A stretch of DNA of 29,262 nt from JBGTCD01 sp041749015. Lineage in GTDB: Bacteria > Bacteroidota > Bacteroidia > Cytophagales > Cyclobacteriaceae. Made by a program: the position numbers and the translations under genes. Under the pieces are notes generated by a model. That model was not told the DNA's origin, made no database searches, and saw only the letters and a list, made by a program, of their open reading frames with translations. The stretch is taken from NCBI GenBank assembly GCA_041749015.1, contig JBGTCD010000059.1, positions 1 through 29,262 on the forward strand, given 5' to 3'. Below, piece by piece: positions 23,505 through 29,262 of the stretch (positions are counted from its first letter, which is position 1; each line of letters starts with the position of its first letter).

Positions 23505-24704
23505 ATGTCCAGGGCATTTTCAAAAAGATTCCAATCTGCACTTACAGCTCATGACCAGCTCCTGAATAAGAAAAATATTGAAAGAATTTCAAATGGGGTT
23601 TGGACTAGATACCAGGATCCCATTTTGACAAGTGACCATATACCTCTTTTTTGGAGGTATGATCTAAACCCCTCCAAAAACCCTTATTTTCAAGAACGAC
23701 TGGGGGTCAATGCAGTCTTCAACCCTGGGGCAATACTTATCAATGACAAAATACTTTTGGTAGCAAGGGTGGAAGGCTATGATCGAAAGTCTTTTTTTGC
23801 GGTAGCTGAAAGCGAGAGCGGGATCGATAAATTTAAGTTCTGGGATTATCCTGTGGAAATCCCGATACTTTTGAACCCTGAGACGAATGTCTATGACATG
23901 AGATTGACGCAGCATGAGGATGGTTGGATCTATGGCTTGTTTTGCGCTGAAAGTGGTGATCCTGATGCTCCGGCCTCCGATCAGGTAGCAGCTATAGCCC
24001 GGTGTGGCATAGTTCGAACCAAAAATTTAAAGGATTGGGAGCGCCTGCCAGATTTGATAACCTCAGGAAAGCAGCAAAGAAACGTTGTTTTACATCCTGA
24101 GTTTATCAACGGAGCTTATGGACTCTATACACGGCCACAGGATGGATTTATTGATGCAGGCAGTGGTGGCGGCATAGGATGGGGGCTGACCAAATCTATG
24201 GAAGATGCAAGAATTGATGCTGAGATCAATGTTGATAATCGAATTTATCATACCATCAAAGAAGCAAAAAATGGTCAGGGGCCCCCGCCAATAAAAACCA
24301 ATAAGGGCTGGATCCACCTGGCACATGGTGTTAGAAATACTGCCGCAGGCCTGAGGTATGTTCTTTACATGTTTATGACTGACCTCAAAAAGCCCTGGAA
24401 GGCAATAAAATCACCAGGTGGATATTTTATGGCACCGGAGCTTGACGAAAGGGTGGGGGATGTATCAAATGTTTTGTTTTGTAATGGCTGGGTTTTACGA
24501 AATGAAGAAGAAATATTTATCTATTACGCTTCCTCTGATACCAGGATTCACGTAGCCACTACCAGCATCGATCAAATTCTTGATTACATGGAAAAATGCC
24601 CCCCGGATCATCTTTATTCTTATTTGTCAGTACAGCAAAGGATACAATTAATCGATGCCAATATCGAATATCTGGGCCGGAATGATTCCGGTAAGAAAGA
24701 ATGA
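23505..24704 (+). CDS. GH130 4-O-beta-D-mannosyl-D-glucose phosphorylase
   Basis: The enzyme phosphorolyses Man-beta-1,4-Glc to alpha-mannose 1-phosphate and glucose in the cytoplasm. The sequence follows the GH130_1 pattern closely: GVWTRYQDPILTSDHIPLFW, LLVARVEGYDRKSFFAVAES, NVYDMRLTQHEDGWIYG, QRNVVLHPEF, YTRPQDGFIDAGSGGGIGW, AHGVRNTAAGLRYVLY, and GDVSNVLFCNGW. With the start at ATG 23505, Asp131 falls in NVYDMRL, the same position I recall for the catalytic Asp131 of the Bacteroides fragilis enzyme. Longer starts (TTG 23394, ATG 23478) add residues without family support. It is first in an operon with a symporter 27 nt downstream. No mannanase or cellobiose epimerase is in the window. Confidence 0.9.
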   Translation: MSRAFSKRFQSALTAHDQLLNKKNIERISNGVWTRYQDPILTSDHIPLFWRYDLNPSKNPYFQERLGVNAVFNPGAILINDKILLVARVEGYDRKSFFAVAESESGIDKFKFWDYPVEIPILLNPETNVYDMRLTQHEDGWIYGLFCAESGDPDAPASDQVAAIARCGIVRTKNLKDWERLPDLITSGKQQRNVVLHPEFINGAYGLYTRPQDGFIDAGSGGGIGWGLTKSMEDARIDAEINVDNRIYHTIKEAKNGQGPPPIKTNKGWIHLAHGVRNTAAGLRYVLYMFMTDLKKPWKAIKSPGGYFMAPELDERVGDVSNVLFCNGWVLRNEEEIFIYYASSDTRIHVATTSIDQILDYMEKCPPDHLYSYLSVQQRIQLIDANIEYLGRNDSGKKE

Positions 24705-24731
24705 TATCAACACCACATAAATCAATAAACA

Positions 24732-26075
24732 GTGAAGTGGGGTAAAGTAGGAATTTGTGAGAAATTGGGCTTTAGCTCGGGAGAGTTTAGTGCTAGTATT
24801 TTGTGGCAGACCTTGATGTTTTTTCTCCCTGTTTTTTACACTGATACCTTCGGGCTCTCGGCAGCTGCAGCCGGTACCATGTTTCTTTTGGTTCGATTAT
24901 TTGATGCGATAAATGACCCAATCATGGGCACCATCGCAGATAATACAAGAACCAGGTGGGGTCAATTCAGGCCATATTTGCTATGGCTGGCAGTACCATT
25001 TGGTATAGGAGCAGTTTTAATGTTTTATGTACCTGATTTTGCCTACACAGGCAAATTACTTTATGCCTATATCACCTATACTTTGATGATGGTGATATAT
25101 ACGGCCATAATGATACCATACAATGCCATGGTAGGGGTAATAACCCCAGACCCCGGAGAACGAACGGAAATTTCTTCCTACAAATTTGTATTTGCTTATG
25201 CTGCTGGCATTACCGTGCAGGCTTTGGTGATTCCACTAGTAGAACGCTTTGGTGGCGGTAATGACATCATGGGATATAGGATGACCATGATCTTATTTGG
25301 AAGTATTTCCGTGATATTTTTTTTAATAGCCTTTTTTTCATCTAGAGAAAGGGTCGAAGCCCCCAAAAACCAAAAGTTTGCCTTTTATAAGGATTTAAAA
25401 AATCTGCTGGCTAACAAGGCCTGGGTGATAATCTTTTTTGTATCCCTCCTACTACTTATCTACGTGGCTATACGGAGCTCGGTGATAATTTATTATTTTC
25501 AATATTTGATAGGTAACAGGAATGGAGCTACTGCTTTTATGGTCACAGGGACCGTTTTTGTTTTGATTGGCGTGCTGCCAACGCGATGGCTTTCAGATAA
25601 GTTTGGAAAGAAAAGACTTTTTATCACTTGCATGGTCATAATCGGACTTTCCTCTATAGGCCTGTACTTTGCTGAAAGTAATCTCAGGCTATTGTACTTT
25701 TTCCAAATAGTATTTTCATTGGCAAGTGGGCCTACCATGCCGCTCATTTGGTCTATGCTGGCTGACTCTGCAGATTACGGAGAATGGAAATTTGGAAGAC
25801 GCACTACGGGCCTGGTTTATAGTGCTGCCACATTCGGACAGAAGGCAGGCTTTTCAATTGGTGGGGCAATTGCTCTTTGGGTTTTGGCATTTTTCGGGTA
25901 TCAGGCCAATGTAGTCCAACCTGAGGCGGCATTAATGGGGATAAAATTATCCCTGAGTGTCATCCCTGGAGTATTGGCTTTAGGGGTGGCTGGAATACTT
26001 TACTTTTATCCAGTTAATGATGAGGACGTAATCAAAATAAGTATGGAACTAAACCGTAAAAAGAATAATGTCTGA
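24732..26075 (+). CDS. GPH-family sugar:cation symporter (MFS)
   Basis: The 447-residue inner-membrane transporter has about 12 helices and belongs to the glycoside-pentoside-hexuronide family: LVRLFDAINDPIMGTIADNTRTRWGQFRPYLLW is the diagnostic cytoplasmic loop, and WSMLADSADYGEWKFGRRTTGLVYSAATF the second. Its likely substrate is the disaccharide consumed by the GH130 enzyme encoded just upstream (27-nt gap). Start GTG at 24732. Its last 8 bp overlap the next gene (ATGTCTGA), so the two are translationally coupled. Confidence 0.9.
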   Translation: MKWGKVGICEKLGFSSGEFSASILWQTLMFFLPVFYTDTFGLSAAAAGTMFLLVRLFDAINDPIMGTIADNTRTRWGQFRPYLLWLAVPFGIGAVLMFYVPDFAYTGKLLYAYITYTLMMVIYTAIMIPYNAMVGVITPDPGERTEISSYKFVFAYAAGITVQALVIPLVERFGGGNDIMGYRMTMILFGSISVIFFLIAFFSSRERVEAPKNQKFAFYKDLKNLLANKAWVIIFFVSLLLLIYVAIRSSVIIYYFQYLIGNRNGATAFMVTGTVFVLIGVLPTRWLSDKFGKKRLFITCMVIIGLSSIGLYFAESNLRLLYFFQIVFSLASGPTMPLIWSMLADSADYGEWKFGRRTTGLVYSAATFGQKAGFSIGGAIALWVLAFFGYQANVVQPEAALMGIKLSLSVIPGVLALGVAGILYFYPVNDEDVIKISMELNRKKNNV

Positions 26076-27096
26076 GAAAAATCTTTCAATCGTCTTTGAT
26101 ACTAATAAAACTATAGGAGTTGTGGAATCTGAATTCCATGATACCATCACCAGTCCAAATGAGGTCATAGTAGAAAATGTGGTGTCTCATATTAGTGCAG
26201 GCACCGAACTCGCCTGCCTTAATGGGTTAGAGGATTGGTTTAAGCTTCCGGGCACACCGGGTTATACCGCCATAGGAAAAATAGTGAAGAAGGGAGGGAA
26301 TATTAAAAACCTTAAAAAGGGAGATATTGTATTTACTTTTGGGCCCCATTCAAAATTTTTTAAGGCAGATATCACCGACAGGTGGCATGGGGTATGCATT
26401 AAAATTCCTGAGGGGATAAATATACAGCATGCAGCATTTTCACACATGGCAGGAATAGCCATGACTGCGATCCGGCGGTCTAATATCGAACTTGGCGATT
26501 GGGTGGCAGTAACCGGAATGGGAACAATAGGTAACCTTGCAGCCCAACTTGCAAAGCTGCAGGGGGCCAATGTAATTGGCCTGGATATCAATGATTCAAG
26601 GCTTGATTTGGCTGCTAAGTCTGGCATTCAATACCTATCCAACACAAAAAAACTAAACTTGAAAGAAGCGATTGATAACCATTCCAATGGGGTGGGGGTT
26701 TCAACTTTTATTGATGCTACTGGCATACCTGAGGTGATTGAGGAGGCCATGGGCACAATAAATTTGTATGGTGAGATGATATTATTGGGCAGCCCAAGGA
26801 GGCCATATCAATCAGATATTAATAACATCCTTAAGCCAATTCATTACTGGTCGGATGGTTCTATCCAGGTGAAAGGAGCCCTCGAATTTATATATCCTAC
26901 CCACCGTCAGGAATTTAATAAACACTCTATTGAAAGGAACATTGAAATTATTTTAGACCTTATTAAAAATAATCTATTAGATATCAGCATGCTGCATTCC
27001 CACACGGTAAATCCTCAAAATGCGTTTGAAGCTTATGAGGGACTTAAAAATAACCCGGACCAATTTATCGGGGTGGTTATTGATTGGATTGGATGA
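26068..27096 (+). CDS. Zinc-less MDR-family oxidoreductase
   Basis: This medium-chain dehydrogenase/reductase has 342 residues. A GroES-like half leads to a Rossmann fold with VTGMGTIGNLAAQLAKLQGANVIGLDIN (GxGxxG; the Asp after the second strand suggests NAD(H)). The catalytic zinc ligands are replaced: the usual CGTD motif reads AGTE, and GHE reads GYT. The structural zinc lobe Cys residues are also absent. It resembles the BchC-like MDR branch (cd08255 type). It is overlapped with the symporter gene and lies in the GH130 operon, so a sugar or sugar-derived substrate is inferred. The actual substrate is unknown. Confidence 0.8.
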   Translation: MSEKNLSIVFDTNKTIGVVESEFHDTITSPNEVIVENVVSHISAGTELACLNGLEDWFKLPGTPGYTAIGKIVKKGGNIKNLKKGDIVFTFGPHSKFFKADITDRWHGVCIKIPEGINIQHAAFSHMAGIAMTAIRRSNIELGDWVAVTGMGTIGNLAAQLAKLQGANVIGLDINDSRLDLAAKSGIQYLSNTKKLNLKEAIDNHSNGVGVSTFIDATGIPEVIEEAMGTINLYGEMILLGSPRRPYQSDINNILKPIHYWSDGSIQVKGALEFIYPTHRQEFNKHSIERNIEIILDLIKNNLLDISMLHSHTVNPQNAFEAYEGLKNNPDQFIGVVIDWIG

Positions 27097-27132
27097 TTAT
27101 TGTATATTCTTTAAAATTGACCTCAGAACAGG

Positions 27133-29259
27133 ATGCGTTTATTTTTAGTGATACTATTCAGTGGATTTGCTTGTTTAGCTACTGCCCAGCCAGGAAAACT
27201 CAATTTCACCCAATACCCAGCCATAAATGGGTTGCTCCCTGGATTGAATAAAATAACTCAGGACAAGGATGGCTTTTTATGGATTGGTGGTTATAGAGGT
27301 TTGGTAAGGTTTGATGGATATAAATTCGAAAACTTCAATGAAATTATTTTCAATAAGCAAAATCAAAGAGTCACCGCACTATTAGCTGATGGAGAGTATA
27401 TCTGGATCGGCACAGAGCAAGAGGGCCTGTTTAAATACCATCCTGGGAATAATAGCTTAGTAAAATTAGTCCATGAGCCTGGGGATGAAAGCAGCTTGTC
27501 CGATAATTTGATTAACTATTTATTTAAAGATAGCCAAAACAACCTATGGATTGGAACCTGGTTTGGCCTCACCAAATATCTTCATGAGTCCGGAAAATTT
27601 GAAAACTATTACTTTACCACCCCCGAGAGTAAAACCATCTACAATTACAATCGGATTGAAAAAATTACAGAAGATCAAAATGGGAACCTATGGATAGGCA
27701 CCTGGGGCGGGGGCCTGCACAAATTTGATCCCCAGCAAAAGATTTTTGAGCATTACGAAAACTTAGATAAAACCAATGATGAAGAAAACCTTTGGGTTAT
27801 TGATATTTTACCCGATGGTGATCATCTATGGGTGGCAACTGTGGGTAGTGGGTTATTCAGGTTTAATATAGAAACCAAAACCGTAAAGCATTTTGATTTT
27901 TTTCCTAATAGTCTTTCTAAAGGATATTCAAGACTCTTGTGCCTTTTTCCATTTTCAAAAAACGAGATTTGGGTTGGGTCAGAAGAAGGCCTGATCAGAT
28001 TCAATAAAATTTCCGGAGAGTACACCATTATCAAGGATACAGGGGAGAAAAAAAATAGTCTACTTAACAGAAATGTAGAAAGTATTTTTGAGGACGATCA
28101 TAAAGGAATTTGGATTATTGCAGGAGGCCTGAATTACTATAACTATGGGGCGGCAAAGTTTCTGCATTTCAGCCCCGGTGATTTGAGTATGAATGAAAAG
28201 GATGATGAAATTCATGGATTTCTGGAGGTGAGCCCTGATGAAATTTGGATTTCTAAATCATCAGGAATTTCAAGATTCAACCCCGAATCGGGCTCACTAT
28301 CTGAGAGCAAAAAGGCATTGAGAGGCTTTACGCATAAAATCCTCAAGCTCAAAAATGGACAAATAGCCTCAATTAGTCTACGTGATGGGTTTTCAATTTT
28401 TGATCCTAAAAATGGGTCTCTAAAAACTTATACTCAATGTGAGAATTCAGCATCAGGATTAGTCAGCTCTGTTTTGCTTGATATGGCTGAGGATAATTCT
28501 GGAAATATATGGATTACCAGTAACAATGGCTTGACCCTGTATCGCAAGTCAGATCAAAAATTTGTCCATCTAATTGAAAATAGGGATTATAGTCAGGGCT
28601 TAAGTGCGAAAACCGTAGCAAGGGTTATCATTGATCATCAGGAAAATCTTTGGATTGGCACTAACCATGGACTCCTTCAATTAAAGTATTTAGATAATAC
28701 ACTGTTAGAAAGTGGCGGTCCATCCGGAATTATTTATGATACGGCCTTCTATGTTTTTGATAAAAAATTAAATACCCCAAATATGAGGTATTCGGTCTTT
28801 GAAATGAGAAAATTTTGGATGGCAGGCACCTCGATTGAAGTATATGATCCAGCTACGGGGATCAGGGACATACTTGTAGGAAATGAGGAAATGATCAATA
28901 AGGAAGTAAGATCTATTAGCATGGATGAGAATCATGGATTATGGCTTGCCACTAGCACGGGCCTTTCACTCCTTAATACCAAAACTAATGAGTTGACAAA
29001 TTTTTATGAAAATGACGGTATCCAGTCTAATGGATTCAATCAGTATGCCATATTAAAATCTTCAACCGGGGAGATATATGTAGGTGGCAATAACGGGTTT
29101 AATATCATCAGGCCTGAGTTTGTAGAATTCAACAATCATGCGCCAAGGATAGTAGTAAGTCAGGTCAGTATTTATAATAAAATACTAAAAAGCAGGCCTG
29201 CCATTGTACCAGATGATAGTCAGGAAAATGCTTACTTATTAGATAAAAATATTTCCTAG
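27133..29259 (+). CDS. Two-component propeller sensor, truncated (HTCS-like)
   Basis: The sensor half of a hybrid two-component regulator has a signal peptide (MRLFLVILFSGFACLATA, cleaved before QPG) and at least twelve Reg_prop blades with the LWIG-type motif (DGFLWIGGYRGLVRFDG, NNLWIGTWFGLTKY, ENLWIGTNHGLLQL and others), suggesting two seven-bladed propellers. A Y_Y_Y domain begins near residue 670 (APRIVVSQVSIYNK) and stops after DKNIS at TAG 29257-29259. The missing parts are the rest of Y_Y_Y, the membrane helix, HisKA, HATPase, receiver and AraC HTH. The stop arises 3 bases before the window end, so this is an edge or broken gene. It is 36 nt downstream of the oxidoreductase gene; regulating this PUL is inferred. 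Confidence 0.85.
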   Translation: MRLFLVILFSGFACLATAQPGKLNFTQYPAINGLLPGLNKITQDKDGFLWIGGYRGLVRFDGYKFENFNEIIFNKQNQRVTALLADGEYIWIGTEQEGLFKYHPGNNSLVKLVHEPGDESSLSDNLINYLFKDSQNNLWIGTWFGLTKYLHESGKFENYYFTTPESKTIYNYNRIEKITEDQNGNLWIGTWGGGLHKFDPQQKIFEHYENLDKTNDEENLWVIDILPDGDHLWVATVGSGLFRFNIETKTVKHFDFFPNSLSKGYSRLLCLFPFSKNEIWVGSEEGLIRFNKISGEYTIIKDTGEKKNSLLNRNVESIFEDDHKGIWIIAGGLNYYNYGAAKFLHFSPGDLSMNEKDDEIHGFLEVSPDEIWISKSSGISRFNPESGSLSESKKALRGFTHKILKLKNGQIASISLRDGFSIFDPKNGSLKTYTQCENSASGLVSSVLLDMAEDNSGNIWITSNNGLTLYRKSDQKFVHLIENRDYSQGLSAKTVARVIIDHQENLWIGTNHGLLQLKYLDNTLLESGGPSGIIYDTAFYVFDKKLNTPNMRYSVFEMRKFWMAGTSIEVYDPATGIRDILVGNEEMINKEVRSISMDENHGLWLATSTGLSLLNTKTNELTNFYENDGIQSNGFNQYAILKSSTGEIYVGGNNGFNIIRPEFVEFNNHAPRIVVSQVSIYNKILKSRPAIVPDDSQENAYLLDKNIS

Positions 29260-29262
29260 TAC

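Noticed and set aside
1..29262. CRISPR arrays, tRNA, rRNA, plasmid replication genes
   Set aside because: No regularly spaced repeats, cloverleaf-like or rRNA-like stretches, and no Rep-type proteins were recognised. The many short frames opposite large genes were treated as shadows.

Overview
The window looks like chromosomal DNA of a Bacteroidota bacterium, most likely of the Cytophagales. The signs are a SusC/SusD pair, lipoproteins with acidic residues after the lipobox Cys, almost no Shine-Dalgarno sequences, Bacteroidota-type promoters (TTG, about 20 nt, then TAnnTTTG), a NtrC/NtrY-type two-component pair, and a birA / rsfS / ftsH cluster. No species is claimed.

Layout. (1) 1-3362 is an accessory region. 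A complete IS3-family element (1-1264) begins at the first base. It is followed by an AT-rich MORN-like lipoprotein gene, a small exported protein and a YopX-like protein. (2) 3332-5357, minus strand: a MurG-like glycosyltransferase and an LpxH-like metallophosphoesterase, one nucleotide apart. (3) 5421-5452: three DnaA-box-like 9-mers in tandem. (4) 5485-8496, minus strand: a NtrC-type response regulator, its overlapping NtrY-like kinase, and an acyl carrier protein. (5) 8732-10991: an exported TapB/DUF3108-like protein converging on a propeller-like exported protein plus LpxH. The two stop codons abut, and the plus-strand terminator lies inside the opposing gene. (6) 11043-14864, minus strand: a MOT1-type transporter, then ftsH and rsfS, with birA divergent (14901-15662). 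(7) 15752-17537: two small exported or lipoprotein genes and a MerC-type membrane protein, with recurrent short intergenic repeats. (8) 17591-29262: a glycan utilisation locus. On the minus strand are a surface lipoprotein, a terminator, SusC and SusD. Divergently on the plus strand are a GH130 mannosylglucose phosphorylase, a GPH sugar:cation symporter, a zinc-less MDR oxidoreductase, and a two-component propeller sensor that breaks off at the window end.

How the genes work together. The last region reads as a small beta-mannoside/glucomannan oligosaccharide system. SusC/SusD and the lipoprotein would bring glycan across the outer membrane, the symporter across the inner membrane, and the phosphorylase would convert Man-beta-1,4-Glc to mannose 1-phosphate and glucose. 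The propeller protein would sense the glycan. The oxidoreductase has no assigned role. LpxH gives UMP plus lipid X for lipid A. FtsH and RsfS handle membrane protein quality control and ribosome silencing.

No tRNA, rRNA or CRISPR array was seen. The most notable non-coding signals are the DnaA-box triplet, the terminator buried in an opposing coding sequence, and the repeats bracketing two small lipoprotein genes.
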